Origin: Rhodoligotrophos defluvii
GTDB taxonomy: Bacteria; Pseudomonadota; Alphaproteobacteria; Rhizobiales; Im1
Direction of reading: 5' to 3'
DNA: 64,000 nucleotides
Assembly: GCF_005281615.1 (NCBI RefSeq)
Contig: NZ_SZZM01000001.1
Span: 248,272 to 312,271, forward strand
In this document: in pieces, positions 1 through 11,424 of the stretch
Numbering within the stretch: the stretch's first letter is position 1
Layout: each line of letters begins with the position of its first letter
Made by a program: the position numbers and the translations under genes
The notes under the pieces: model-generated
Databases searched by the model: none
The model's input: only the letters and a program-made list of their open reading frames with translations
What the model was told of the DNA's origin: nothing

Positions 1-1
1 G

Positions 2-532
2 CTCAAGGCGCAGATGACGAGCGGGGGCTGGCATTTCGTGAAGAGATCCGCGGTGTTCTACCCGCCGGTCCAGCGCAACAATGCCAGCGTGACTTACTAC
101 GCGCCGGCGGCAGCGCTGGCGGAAGTCGCCGTCGACACGGCGACCGGCGAGGTGAGGCTGCTGTCCCACCACATGATCATCGAATGCGGCCGTCAGATCG
201 TGCCGGAGCTGGTCTCGGGGCAGCTGCAAGGCGGGCCGGCCATGGGCATCGGCCACGCCTTGAAGGAATCCCTTCCCCTCTATGAAGGCGGCCCCGGCGA
301 GGGCACCTGGAACTGGAACAGGTACCAGCTGCCGCGGGCCAAGGACGTGGCCGTGTGGACGCAGACCGGGGAGGTGCTGCCGCCCCTTTCCGACACCGAT
401 CCTCCCAAGGGAATCGCGGAGGTCGTGATGATCCCCATCGTGCCGGCCATCGCCAATGCGGTGGCCCATGCGATCGGCGAGCGCTTCTACGAACTGCCGA
501 TCACGCCCGACAAAGTGCTGAAGGCCCTGTGA
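2..532 (+). CDS. Molybdopterin-binding subunit of a xanthine dehydrogenase/aldehyde oxidase-type enzyme (C-terminal part)
   Basis: The reading frame is open from the window edge, so only the C-terminal ~176 residues are present. They carry the end of the molybdenum-cofactor domain: a run with GRQIVP and GQLQGGPAMGIGHAL, then PPKGIAE, where the glutamate matches the catalytic base of the GxGE motif of molybdenum hydroxylases, and the usual tail AIANAV followed by LPITPDKVLKAL. The enzyme hydroxylates an aldehyde or N-heterocycle using water. The next two genes supply a 2Fe-2S subunit and a triheme cytochrome, so electrons probably go to the respiratory chain rather than to NAD. The layout resembles isoquinoline oxidoreductase, NicAB or acetic-acid-bacterial aldehyde dehydrogenase. 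The substrate is unknown. Confidence 0.9.
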   Translation, partial: LKAQMTSGGWHFVKRSAVFYPPVQRNNASVTYYAPAAALAEVAVDTATGEVRLLSHHMIIECGRQIVPELVSGQLQGGPAMGIGHALKESLPLYEGGPGEGTWNWNRYQLPRAKDVAVWTQTGEVLPPLSDTDPPKGIAEVVMIPIVPAIANAVAHAIGERFYELPITPDKVLKAL

Positions 533-1077
533 TGACGCTGTCCACCAAACCGCTCAGCCTTACCGTCAATGGCCATGCCGTGGGCCCGATCGCGGTGCCC
601 GAAGGGCTCATGATGCTCGATTTCCTCCATGAATATCTCAACCTGACGGGGTCGCGCATGGGCTGTGGCCAGGGCATCTGCCATGCTTGTGTCGTGGTGG
701 TGGCGGACGAGGACGGTTCGCTGCGCGAGATGCCCACCTGCATTACCGGGGCGCACTGGTTCAACGGCAAGCAGGTCCAGACCATCGAGGGCCACGCGAG
801 CTACGATGGCGATGGCAATCTGGTCGGGCTCTCGCCGGTGCAGCAAGCCTTCATCGAGCATTTCGCTTTCCAATGCGGCTACTGCACACCCGGCTTCGTG
901 AACGGCGCGACCGTGCTGATCGATCAGCTCAAGCGCAAGCCGGTCCCCCGTGCCGAGCTCGAAAGCACCATCGTCGCCGCCCTCGACAAGCATATCTGCC
1001 GCTGCACCGGCTACGTCCGCTATCTCGAGGCGGTTCGCGACCTTGTGCTGAAGACGCCCGGCTTGGTCATAGGCTGA
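532..1077 (+). CDS. (2Fe-2S)-binding subunit of molybdenum hydroxylase
   Basis: This 181-residue small subunit transfers electrons from the molybdenum centre to the downstream cytochrome. The N-terminal plant-type ferredoxin domain has the cysteines in GCGQGICHAC and a further cysteine in MPTC. The C-terminal helical 2Fe-2S domain has CGYCTPGF and ICRCTGY, both diagnostic of this family. The ATG at 532 overlaps the previous stop codon (ATGA), which indicates translational coupling. The open frame extends further 5', but that part is only the shadow of the upstream gene. The length is normal for the family. Confidence 0.95.
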   Translation: MTLSTKPLSLTVNGHAVGPIAVPEGLMMLDFLHEYLNLTGSRMGCGQGICHACVVVVADEDGSLREMPTCITGAHWFNGKQVQTIEGHASYDGDGNLVGLSPVQQAFIEHFAFQCGYCTPGFVNGATVLIDQLKRKPVPRAELESTIVAALDKHICRCTGYVRYLEAVRDLVLKTPGLVIG

Positions 1078-1088
1078 TCGGACGAGCA

Positions 1089-2390
1089 ATGACGCGATTG
1101 AGAGCACTTGGATGGATGGCGCTGGCGGTCATGGCCGGCGCCGGCATTGTCGCCCTGCTGCCGCACGTCCTCGGCACCACGGTGGTGGGCGATGACGTGG
1201 AGCGGCCCCTCGGCGAGAACGAGATGCAGCGGTTGGCGCAGGCCGGCGGCTATGTGGCGAGGGTTGCCGACTGCTATGCCTGCCACACCGTGAAGGGCGG
1301 CGGCGCCTGGGCAGGAGGCATGCCGTTCAAGACGCCATTGGGGACGATCTACTCCACCAACATTTCGCCAGACAAGCAGTTCGGCATCGGCACCTGGACA
1401 CGCGCGGAGTTTCACCGCGCCGTTCGGGACGGCATCGGCCGGAATGGAAGGCCCCTCTATCCCGCCATGCCCTATACGTCCTATCGGAAGATGACACCGG
1501 AGGACGTGGACGGGCTTTATGCCTATTTCATGACCCGCCAGCCGGTCGCGGTGGAGAACCGCAGGAACGGATTGCCCTTCCCCTTCAACATCCGCGAGTT
1601 CGTGGCGGTCTGGAACTTCCTCAACCTTGGCCACGGCGGGTTCAAGGAGGATCCGTCGCGCTCGCCGGTCTGGAACCGGGGCCGCTATATCGTGGATGCC
1701 GTTGCCCATTGCGGCGAGTGCCATACGCCCCGCAACAGCTTGATGGCGATGGAGACGGACAAATACCTCAAGGGCGCGGTCATCGAGGGCCTCGAAGCGC
1801 CGGACATCACCAAGGAGGGGCTGACGCGCATGGGCTTCGACCCGCAGTCGCTGGTGCGCTTCATGAAGACTGGCCTCTCGGCCCAGGGCGCTGCCGCCAA
1901 CCAGATGCTGGAGGTGGTGCACTTCTCCACCCAATACATGCGTGACGAGGACTTGGGCGCGATGGCGGCCTATCTCTTCGATCTGGACGAGATGCCGGAC
2001 CTTGCCTCGCCTCCGCCTGCCCCCGCGCCCGTGCCGGTTCCCGCCGCCATCGCCTCCTCTGCGCAAACGACCTATGCCAATCTTTGCGCGGGCTGCCACG
2101 GGCCACGCGGCAGGGGCATTCCTGGCGTTGTCGTCCCGCTCGCGACGAACGCTTCGCTGAGGCTCGCGAGCCCGCGCAACCTGATCCACGCGGTGCTGCA
2201 TGGCATTCCCGCGCAAAGCTTCCCCGGTCGCGAGCGCATGCAGCCCATGCCCGGCTTTGCCGACGTTCTGGATGACCAGGCGGTGGCGGACCTTGCAAAC
2301 TGGCTCCGCGCCCGATGGGGCGGACAGAAACCGGCGGTGACCGCCGCGGACGTGGCGAAGCAAAGGCCCGGCGCGGTGCAGACGGAATAG
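1089..2390 (+). CDS. Triheme cytochrome c subunit of the molybdenum dehydrogenase
   Basis: A 433-residue protein with an N-terminal hydrophobic signal/anchor (about residues 8-28) and three heme c motifs: CYACH near residue 62, CGECH near 210 and CAGCH near 335. A Pro/Ala-rich linker precedes the third heme domain. It matches the cytochrome subunit of membrane-bound alcohol and aldehyde dehydrogenases, which passes electrons to ubiquinone or a terminal oxidase. It starts 11 bp after the iron-sulfur subunit and completes the three-gene operon. The ATG at 1089 is chosen because it directly precedes the signal sequence. Confidence 0.93.
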   Translation: MTRLRALGWMALAVMAGAGIVALLPHVLGTTVVGDDVERPLGENEMQRLAQAGGYVARVADCYACHTVKGGGAWAGGMPFKTPLGTIYSTNISPDKQFGIGTWTRAEFHRAVRDGIGRNGRPLYPAMPYTSYRKMTPEDVDGLYAYFMTRQPVAVENRRNGLPFPFNIREFVAVWNFLNLGHGGFKEDPSRSPVWNRGRYIVDAVAHCGECHTPRNSLMAMETDKYLKGAVIEGLEAPDITKEGLTRMGFDPQSLVRFMKTGLSAQGAAANQMLEVVHFSTQYMRDEDLGAMAAYLFDLDEMPDLASPPPAPAPVPVPAAIASSAQTTYANLCAGCHGPRGRGIPGVVVPLATNASLRLASPRNLIHAVLHGIPAQSFPGRERMQPMPGFADVLDDQAVADLANWLRARWGGQKPAVTAADVAKQRPGAVQTE

Positions 2391-2468
2391 CCCGCCGCTC
2401 CGCTTAGGCTTGTGTCAACCACATGATCTTATGGCTGAGCATCCGGATACGGAACTCAGCAGGTTGGC

Positions 2469-2954
2469 ATGCGCAGCTCGATCATCGCTTTCATTTTCGG
2501 CATTCTCGTCGTCTGCCCGGCCCGTGCGGAAGTCACGGTCGGGCGGGTGGTGGCCGTCATGGATGGCGACACCGTCATCGTGCTCGCGCCCGGGAATGTT
2601 CAGGAGAGAGTGCGCTTCTCCGCGATCGACGCGCCGGAGCGCAGCCAGCCCTGGGGAGCGCGCAGCCGGCTCGCGCTCAGCGCGATGCTCAGGGGCAAGC
2701 GTGTCGAGGTGGAATGGTACAAGCGCGATCAATGGGGCCGGCTCGTCGGCAGGGTGCTGCTCGACGGCAGGGACGTGGGCCTCGCCCAGGTGAACACCGG
2801 CATGGCTTGGTGGTTCAGGCATTTCGCGCGGGAACAGACGGCGGAAGAGCGCAGGACCTACGCGGCAGCGGAAGACGCGGCGCGGAACAGACGGGTGGGG
2901 CTGTGGCGGGACCCTGCGCCCGTTCCGCCCTGGGAATGGCGCCACCCGCATTAG
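2469..2954 (+). CDS. Secreted thermonuclease (SNase) family protein
   Basis: 161 residues with an N-terminal signal peptide (cleavage near ARAE, residue 21) and one staphylococcal-nuclease OB-fold domain. Recognisable elements are VVAVMDGDTVIV, RFSAIDAPE (metal-binding aspartate and a conserved proline turn), and QVNTGMAWWF followed by the YAAAEDAAR helix and GLWRD end found in this family. It probably degrades DNA or RNA in the periplasm or outside the cell. It follows the dehydrogenase operon after a 78-bp gap and is probably a separate unit. Confidence 0.88.
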   Translation: MRSSIIAFIFGILVVCPARAEVTVGRVVAVMDGDTVIVLAPGNVQERVRFSAIDAPERSQPWGARSRLALSAMLRGKRVEVEWYKRDQWGRLVGRVLLDGRDVGLAQVNTGMAWWFRHFAREQTAEERRTYAAAEDAARNRRVGLWRDPAPVPPWEWRHPH

Positions 2955-3039
2955 CGCGGTTCAGCATCTCCGATCCGGAACAGCTCGCGAGCTCCGTCGT
3001 TAGCACGGCATTAACCCTTCTGAACTGGGGGATGCCGGT

Positions 3040-3894
3040 ATGGCCGGACTTGCCATTCGCTGGACCATTGGCGACGTGAGCCGCCGCGGCTTCGAAGCTC
3101 TGCGCTTCTCCATCTTCGGCGCAACGAAGGTCTATGGCGCGCTGGCGCGCTACAGCGTGTGCGTGAACACCCTTTCCATCGCAGAGGCGAAAAGGCGCAC
3201 TGGCCCGGTGCCCGATGATGTCGAATGGCGGCAGGTCCAGTTCGACGACATTCCGGACTTCATAAGATGGCAGCTCGATCGCGGGATGGCCGAGGGGGTC
3301 GCCTGGAAGTTCGCACCGCTACGGCTCTATCCCGAGCGCCATGAGCTCGCGCTGGACAACGATTGCATCCTTTGGCGCGAGCCGTCTGCCTTGCGCGCGT
3401 GGCGGCAGGCGGAGGACGCCAGCACCACTATCCTTGCGGAAGACGTGCGTCCTGCCTTCGGCCAGTTTTCGCGCTTCTGCCATGCTCCACGCAATTCGGG
3501 CGTGAGGGGGTTGCCGCCCGGCTTGGATTACGGGCGGCTCCTGCGTGCGCTGCTGGCGCGGTCCGGCGTCGTCTTGCGGTCGGAACTCGACGAGCAAGGG
3601 CTGCAAGCCGCGGCGTTGATGACCTTCACCCGCTGCCTGCACGTGTCCCTCGCCGATGTCAGCCTGTGCTCGCCCTTTTCCCCCAACACGACCGGTTTCG
3701 GCGAGAATGGCGCCCATTTCATCGGGATCAACGTCAAGCAGATCCCCTGGCACTATTACGGCCGGCCGGCCGACGACTGGATCGACGAGCATTGGCGGCG
3801 CTGCCGGCCGGCACTCTCCCGACTGGTGGGGATGGCCCCGCCAGATGAAACCCGCATGGCCCCTTTGGCCCGCCATTCCGCTACTGGGGCATGA
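3040..3894 (+). CDS. Conserved hypothetical protein with an ALDND motif
   Basis: 284 residues with no signal peptide or membrane segment. A GGGGG Shine-Dalgarno lies 8 nt before the ATG. The central ERHELALDNDCILW looks like the acidic metal/nucleotide-sugar site of some glycosyltransferase-like proteins, and HFIGINVKQIPWHYYG is another compact conserved-looking patch. That resemblance is only suggestive and I do not assign a function. The 3' end overlaps the convergent cytochrome gene by 14 bp. Confidence 0.7.
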   Translation: MAGLAIRWTIGDVSRRGFEALRFSIFGATKVYGALARYSVCVNTLSIAEAKRRTGPVPDDVEWRQVQFDDIPDFIRWQLDRGMAEGVAWKFAPLRLYPERHELALDNDCILWREPSALRAWRQAEDASTTILAEDVRPAFGQFSRFCHAPRNSGVRGLPPGLDYGRLLRALLARSGVVLRSELDEQGLQAAALMTFTRCLHVSLADVSLCSPFSPNTTGFGENGAHFIGINVKQIPWHYYGRPADDWIDEHWRRCRPALSRLVGMAPPDETRMAPLARHSATGA

Positions 3895-4387
3895 CGACCG
3901 TCAGGTAAGGCGCGGTCGGCTTCTCCCCCGGGCCGACGATGGGCGGAACCGCGTTGCGAACCGGCTCCAGGCTCTTCAGATATGCCGCCAGGGCGAAGGC
4001 GTCCTTGTCGGTCAGCTTGCCATAGTGGGGATATGGCATGGCCGGGGCGAGGACGCGCCCGTCCGGCCGCTCGCCGGTGCGGACGGCTTTCACGATTTCC
4101 GCCTCGCTCCACTTGCCGAGCCCGGTCTCCGGATCGGGTGTGAGATTAGGCGGATAGAAAATGCCGAGGCCGGGGATCTCGAAGCCCACCTCGGATCCGG
4201 CCAGCGCGCGCGTGTGGTCCGGCTTGCCGAGGAAGACGCCCGGCGTGTGGCAGCCCCCGCAATCCATGATGGTGGCCAGATATTCTCCGCGCTTGATCCG
4301 CTCGTTTGCCGATGATGGCGAAACGGCAGCCGCGATGGAAACCAGAACGCCCAACCCAACTGCCCCCCGCAAGCCTGAGGCCCACAT
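3881..4387 (-). CDS. Monoheme cytochrome c, periplasmic
   Basis: 168 residues: an N-terminal hydrophobic signal segment, then a class I cytochrome c domain with CGGCH near residue 45 and the downstream NLTPDPETGLGKW and APAMPYPHYGKL blocks shared with the cytochrome subunits of membrane dehydrogenases elsewhere in the window. The methionine in PAMPY is the likely sixth heme ligand. The start at 4387 is preferred over in-frame ATGs upstream because GGGAGAAGG sits 6 nt before it and the signal peptide then begins at residue 1. The gene converges with the hypothetical gene ending at 3894. Confidence 0.88.
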   Translation of the reverse strand: MWASGLRGAVGLGVLVSIAAAVSPSSANERIKRGEYLATIMDCGGCHTPGVFLGKPDHTRALAGSEVGFEIPGLGIFYPPNLTPDPETGLGKWSEAEIVKAVRTGERPDGRVLAPAMPYPHYGKLTDKDAFALAAYLKSLEPVRNAVPPIVGPGEKPTAPYLTVVMPQ

Positions 4388-4573
4388 CGATCCTTCTCCC
4401 TTCAAACCAGTGTCCCTGGTGAGATGCATGTCCGCCCCGTCGTTCGGCCGCCACGCGAAGGTGGTACCGAACGTGTCGTCCTGCACTATTTGAGAGATGC
4501 TCCTGAATCCTGCCTGAATGCGGCCTCATTTCAGCGGCGAGCGGCACGATGCGGGTGTCGATGCCCGCATGGG

Positions 4574-4595
4574 GATGGGCCGCACCAGGCCCATC
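4574..4595 (-). terminator. Hairpin downstream of the YciE/YciF-type gene
   Basis: A perfect 8-bp stem (GATGGGCC/GGCCCATC) with a 6-nt loop lies 50-75 bp beyond the stop of the gene at 4649-5152. A second, weaker hairpin (ATGCGGG...CCCGCAT) is next to it. There is no clear U-tract, so this may be a transcript-end stabiliser or a Rho-linked structure rather than a classical terminator. Confidence 0.35.
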
Positions 4596-4648
4596 CGGAT
4601 CAGGAGGGGGAACGAGAAAGAGGTGGTTGATGCGGGCCTTGGCCCGGC

Positions 4649-5152
4649 TCAGCGGCTTTCCAGCTCCACCGCCGTCGGGGTGATCACGCCTTCCGCCAGG
4701 TCGGAGAGAACGAGGTCGGTATCCTTCTCCTCTTCCAGGATGGCGGACAGGATCTCACGGTCGCTGTCGAGACTTAAGGCCTTCGCATAGGCCGCCAGCG
4801 TGCCGTAGACCGCGATCTCGTAATGCTCGATGCGCTGGGCGGACGCGATCATCGCCGCATCGCGCAGCGGACCCTTGGCGGTCATGGCCGCCATCTTCTT
4901 GGTTTCGATGGTCAGCGCCTCGAGGCCCTGGTCGGTATGCGCGGTCGTGTCAGCCGAATGACTGCCGAGCACCGCTTCCACCATGCGCTGGTGCTCGCGG
5001 GTTGCCGCCGCATGATCGCGAAACGCCTTCTGCAGATTGGGATCGGAGGCCCTTTCCGCCATCTCGCCGAGCGCACCCTTCAGCATGGATTCGAAGCTGC
5101 GCGCCTCCTGCAGCTCGGCGATGTACATGTCCTTCAGGCTGGTGATGTTCAT
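4649..5152 (-). CDS. YciE/YciF ferroxidase family protein (DUF892)
   Basis: 167 residues forming the four-helix ferritin-like bundle of the DUF892 family. The conserved opening is LKDMYIAELQEARSFE, and the acidic and histidine residues expected of a diiron site occur in HEYE-like IEHYEIAVYGTL and in LEEEKDTD. Family members are general-stress proteins linked to iron or oxidative stress. The start at 5152 is chosen because GGAGGG lies 8 nt upstream; the in-frame 5' extension has no such site. The gene appears monocistronic. Confidence 0.88.
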   Translation of the reverse strand: MNITSLKDMYIAELQEARSFESMLKGALGEMAERASDPNLQKAFRDHAAATREHQRMVEAVLGSHSADTTAHTDQGLEALTIETKKMAAMTAKGPLRDAAMIASAQRIEHYEIAVYGTLAAYAKALSLDSDREILSAILEEEKDTDLVLSDLAEGVITPTAVELESR

Positions 5153-5444
5153 GTTCACGGTCCCTCCGTAAAATCTGGAGAAGCCGAATGGCGAGATCAG
5201 GTTCCCGCTTCGTCTCACCGGCAAGACCTTGCGTGCAGGCCCGGGGGCTTACGTCTTCAACGCCTGCAGCTGCCGTCCCCGCCGTGTCGAGATCGCGCCA
5301 GTCATGGGCGCTGTAGCGGCTTAGCACCATATCGAAGCTCGCGCTCTGAAGGGCAGCTGCTCCAACTGGCCAGAGTTGGTCGACGGATGACCGCGAGCCA
5401 ACTATGTTCTCTTAAGCGAAGAATTAATTGCGAAAGGGAGGCTG

Positions 5445-5867
5445 GTGCTGCTTCGTCTAGGATGTGCGCTGGTGATCGCGTGCCTTACCACAGCTGCTGC
5501 AGCCGAGCGGCGCGTGGACTGCACGTTCGACCGTATGACGGGCTTCAACGCGCTGGAGGGCAAGATCGAGCGCACCAGGGCCGATACCATCTCCCGATGG
5601 TCGACAACCGATGACGAGCAGGCCGAAGGGCCCAATGGGCGTCCAACCGAGGAAGGCGGCGAGATCAAACGGCTCGACACGCCTGAGACCCTCAACTGGA
5701 TCGAGATCGGCCCAGCCGGCGGCATCACGGTCACCACCATCTACAAGCAGGTGCGCCGTTCGCCCGGCCGCTATCTCGCCAGCCAGTCACGCACGTCGCC
5801 GCTGGCCGTGGCCGGGGCGACGCCGACCCTTTCCATGGGGGCCTGCCGCATCGAACCACCTCTGTAA
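5445..5867 (+). CDS. Small secreted hypothetical protein
   Basis: 140 residues starting at a GTG with GGGAGG 5 nt upstream. Residues 1-20 form a signal peptide (cleavage near AAAAE). The mature part has two cysteines, one near the N-terminus (VDCTF) and one near the C-terminus (GACRI), that could form a disulfide. A predicted beta-rich segment contains LNWIEIGPAGGITVTTIYK. No family was recognised. Confidence 0.7.
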   Translation: MLLRLGCALVIACLTTAAAAERRVDCTFDRMTGFNALEGKIERTRADTISRWSTTDDEQAEGPNGRPTEEGGEIKRLDTPETLNWIEIGPAGGITVTTIYKQVRRSPGRYLASQSRTSPLAVAGATPTLSMGACRIEPPL

Positions 5868-5929
5868 CAGGTCCGCCAACGGTCTGGTCACCAAGCCGGA
5901 AAGATGCGCATGCAGCTCGACTTGCCCAG

Positions 5930-5957
5930 CTTGTGCGGCCGGTTTCCCACCATATAT
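5930..5957 (+). promoter_or_regulatory. Probable RpoH (sigma-32) heat-shock promoter of clpB
   Basis: CTTG at 5930-5933 and CATATAT at 5951-5957 are separated by 17 bp. This closely fits the alphaproteobacterial RpoH pattern CTTG-N17/18-CyTATnT, with one mismatch. It lies about 137 bp before the clpB start, and clpB is a classical sigma-32 target. Confidence 0.55.
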
Positions 5958-6093
5958 TCTCACCGCAGGCTATGCATGACGGGGATGCCTGACGGGTCCC
6001 CGGCGGCGTGGCTTCACGCAATAACAACAGGCGCCGTGCCGCACGTGCCTCTCTTGAGGGCTCAAGGCTGCGGCGTGCTGAGAGAGGTGGACA

Positions 6094-8697
<2,604 letters not shown>

Positions 8698-8731
8698 TCA
8701 CCCTGCTGGCACGTCCCTTTCCCCTGGGGCT

Positions 8732-8814
8732 CTGGATCACCGGGTCAAGCCCGGTGATGACGATTTGTTTTGTCAGTCAACAACTTACGTCATGCCCCGC
8801 CTTGAGCGGGGCAT
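8732..8814. repeat. Pair of palindromic intergenic elements
   Basis: Two hairpins in opposite orientation lie between clpB and the permease gene. The first has stem ATCACCGGG with loop TCAAG (8736-8758). The second, read on the minus strand, has stem ATGCCCCGC with loop TCAAG (8792-8814). Each is bounded by CTGG-type sequence on one side and GACG on the other. They belong to a family that recurs at 11425-11504, 32407-32697, 49306-49459 and, in decayed form, 59191-59253. They may also end clpB transcription. Confidence 0.8.
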
Positions 8815-8919
8815 CCAGGGGCCACACGGCACAACTGCCGTTTGCACCCCTGCGCCGTCCCTTCTTCACTTTCATATTGGCAGTCTTGGCCGGTTGAGGG
8901 ATAAGCAAGGCTGGTCGGA

Positions 8920-10680
8920 ATGCTTGCCACTCGGACCGGTGGGTTGCGCGCAAGGGGGGCCGTGCATTTGCCGAAACCGCCAGCGAATATCGATTTCGGT
9001 GTCGACGACCGCCCGCCTACCCTTCAAGTCGTACTGCTGGGCATTCAGTACGCCTTCCTGCTCTCGGTCTATCTGGTCATCGTGGTGATCATCGTGCGCG
9101 CCGCCAAGGCGGACCCCGCCATGGCGCGCAGCGCGGTCAGCATGGCGATGATCGCGGCGGCCATCGCCACCGTGCTACAGGCGCTGCCGCGCGGGCCCGT
9201 GGGCTCAGGCTACATGGCGCCGCCGGTCTATTCGGCGATCTATCTCGGTCCCTCGATCCTCGCGGCGCAAACCGGCGGGTTGCCCGCGGTGTTCGCCATG
9301 ACCGTCTTCGCCGGGCTGGTGGAAGCCCTGCTCTCACCGTTCCTGCACCGGCTGCGCATCATCATGCAGCCGACCATCAGCGGCCTCACCATCTGTGTCA
9401 TTGCCCTCCAGCTCGGCGTCGTGGGCATGCAGCAGACCCTTGCCGTGCATGATGTGGGCACGCCCGCCTTTCCCGAGCATGTGGCCGTCTCAGTGATCAC
9501 GCTCGGTACCGCCATCGGCCTGACCATCTGGGGCAAGGGCGTATGGAAGCTGGTCTGCTCGCTGCTCGGCATGATCGCCGGCGTCACAGCTGCGCTGATC
9601 GCCGGGCTGTTCCCGCCGGAGACCTTCGCCCAACTCGCGGCGACGCCCTGGTTTGCGCTGCCCGACCCGCGCTACATCTCGTTCCGGTTCGATATCGCGT
9701 TGCTGCCCACCTTTCTTGCCGCTGGCTTGGCGGCCACCCTGCGCACCATCGGGGTGGTGACCACATGCCAGAAGGCCAATGACGCCTCCTGGACGCGGCC
9801 GGATTTCAACAATCTGCGCAAGGGGGTGCTGGCCGACGGCCTGGGTTGCGCCGTCGGCGGCGCCTTGGGGGCACCGGGCATGAACATCGCGCCGAGCCTG
9901 GTAGGCGTGTCGATCGCCACCGGCGTGACCAGCAGGGTCATCGCCTATGCCTGCGCGACGGTGCTGGTGATCCTGGCCTTCGTCCCCAAGATTGCCGATG
10001 CCTTCCTGCAGCTGCCCATGTCGGTCGCCGGCGCCCTGCTCGTCTTCACCGCGTCGATCATGCTGGCGAGCGGTTTGCAGCTGATGATCTCGCGGGTGCT
10101 CGACCTGCGCTCCACCTTCATCATCGGCCTCGGGCTGCTGGTGCCCCTCACCCGGATGGTGAGCCCCGATTTCTTCGCGCAGCTGCCGTCTTGGGTGCGG
10201 ATCTTCGCCGACAGCGACCTCGCTGTGAGCCTGATCGTGGCCATTGGTCTCCTGCTCATCTTCCGCATCGCCTCGCGCAAGACCGAGGTCATCCTGTGGA
10301 AGAAATCGGACGAGGCGCTGACCAGCCTGCGGGCCACGCTGGAAAAGAACACCAAGGCTTGGGGGCTCAACAAGGCCACCATCGACCGGGTGATGACGAA
10401 TGTGGAGCAGGCGATCCTGCTGCTCAAGGAAGGCCGGCTGCTCAAGGAGCCGCTGGCGATCGAGGCCATTGCCAGCCAGGAGTCGCTCGACATCGAGCTG
10501 CACTATACGGGGCTGCCGCTGTTCATCAACGACATCAATACGCCGCTGTCGGAGGCCAACGAGGAGAGCCCGGCCGCCATGGGCATGCAGCACATGTCGC
10601 TGGGCGTGTTTCCGGACCGCTCATCGACGACGGCCCGGGGCAGCGAGAGCATCGTGCGGCTCGGGTTCGATATCGTCTGA
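8920..10680 (+). CDS. Solute carrier 23 / xanthine-uracil (NCS2) family permease with a C-terminal extension
   Basis: 586 residues. About 12 hydrophobic segments span residues 35-450, and a run with QPTISGLTICVIALQLG and GALGAPGMNIAPSLVG resembles the NCS2 core. It should carry purines, pyrimidines or a similar compound across the inner membrane. Residues ~455-586 form a cytoplasmic tail not normal for NCS2 proteins. The pattern there (an asparagine-containing helix, SLDIELHYTGLPL, and a final strand ESIVRLGFDIV) recalls a degenerate GHKL/HATPase fold. A GTG at 8962 with AAGGGGGG just upstream is an equally credible start. It converges with the FMN reductase gene 14 bp away. Confidence 0.8.
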   Translation: MLATRTGGLRARGAVHLPKPPANIDFGVDDRPPTLQVVLLGIQYAFLLSVYLVIVVIIVRAAKADPAMARSAVSMAMIAAAIATVLQALPRGPVGSGYMAPPVYSAIYLGPSILAAQTGGLPAVFAMTVFAGLVEALLSPFLHRLRIIMQPTISGLTICVIALQLGVVGMQQTLAVHDVGTPAFPEHVAVSVITLGTAIGLTIWGKGVWKLVCSLLGMIAGVTAALIAGLFPPETFAQLAATPWFALPDPRYISFRFDIALLPTFLAAGLAATLRTIGVVTTCQKANDASWTRPDFNNLRKGVLADGLGCAVGGALGAPGMNIAPSLVGVSIATGVTSRVIAYACATVLVILAFVPKIADAFLQLPMSVAGALLVFTASIMLASGLQLMISRVLDLRSTFIIGLGLLVPLTRMVSPDFFAQLPSWVRIFADSDLAVSLIVAIGLLLIFRIASRKTEVILWKKSDEALTSLRATLEKNTKAWGLNKATIDRVMTNVEQAILLLKEGRLLKEPLAIEAIASQESLDIELHYTGLPLFINDINTPLSEANEESPAAMGMQHMSLGVFPDRSSTTARGSESIVRLGFDIV

Positions 10681-10694
10681 ACGGCCACCAGTTT

Positions 10695-11258
10695 TTAGCC
10701 GCGCATGGTCTTGAGAGCTTCCGCCCAGCGATGGAGCTCCTTCAGCATGGCGCTAGCGCTCTTTGTGTGCACCTCCTGGGGCTCGAAGCGGCCGTCCTTC
10801 ACATGCTGCTGCACGTTGGGGATCATAACCGCCTCCACGATGGGCATCATCTTCAGGGCGGTGATCAGCAGCTTGGTCTGCTGGGCGGACCTCAAGCCGC
10901 CGGACACGCCGCCATAACTCACGATGGCGGCAGGCTTGTAGTTCCACTCGCGATAGAGGTAATTGAGCGCATTCACCAGGGCCGGGGTCGGTCCGAAATT
11001 GTATTCCGGCATCACGAACACGTAGGCGTCGGCCGGTGCCATGGCTTCGCTCCAGCGCTTCGTGTGCTCGTGCCGATACTCCTGCAGGCTCGGGTGCTTG
11101 GGTTCGTTGAAGACGGGAAGGTCGAACTCGGCCAGGTCCAGCAGCTTGACATCGAAGCTGCCCTGCTCCTTGGCGAAACCGTAGAACCACTGGCCGACGG
11201 GCAGCCCGACCCGGCCCGGGCGGGTGCTGGCGATGATGACGTCGAGAATAAGGCTCAT
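10695..11258 (-). CDS. NADPH-dependent FMN reductase family protein
   Basis: 187 residues with the flavodoxin-like fold. The phosphate-binding loop is ASTRPGRVG after the first strand, PEYNFGPTPALVNALNYL is the family's flavin-contact block, and VSYGGVSGGLRSAQQ follows. It probably reduces free FMN or quinones in the cytoplasm. The ATG at 11258 is chosen because the flavodoxin strand begins immediately after it; the in-frame upstream extension does not resemble the family. Confidence 0.9.
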   Translation of the reverse strand: MSLILDVIIASTRPGRVGLPVGQWFYGFAKEQGSFDVKLLDLAEFDLPVFNEPKHPSLQEYRHEHTKRWSEAMAPADAYVFVMPEYNFGPTPALVNALNYLYREWNYKPAAIVSYGGVSGGLRSAQQTKLLITALKMMPIVEAVMIPNVQQHVKDGRFEPQEVHTKSASAMLKELHRWAEALKTMRG

Positions 11259-11424
11259 GCAGATGCTCGCTCGCGACAGGCTCTGGTCTATGGAAATGGC
11301 GCAACGCCAATAACGTTGCCAGAGTGCGCCAGCGCGGGATGATCGCAAGAAGGCAGTTTCAGGTCACCGGGTTACAGCCATGTGCCTGGCCTCTACCCAG
11401 TATCATTTGACTTTCAGCTATTTA

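Noticed and set aside
4424-4790. Short plus-strand frames opposite the YciE/YciF-type gene region
   Set aside because: Arg/Gly-rich compositions, no ribosome sites, and overlap with a clear gene or hairpins.
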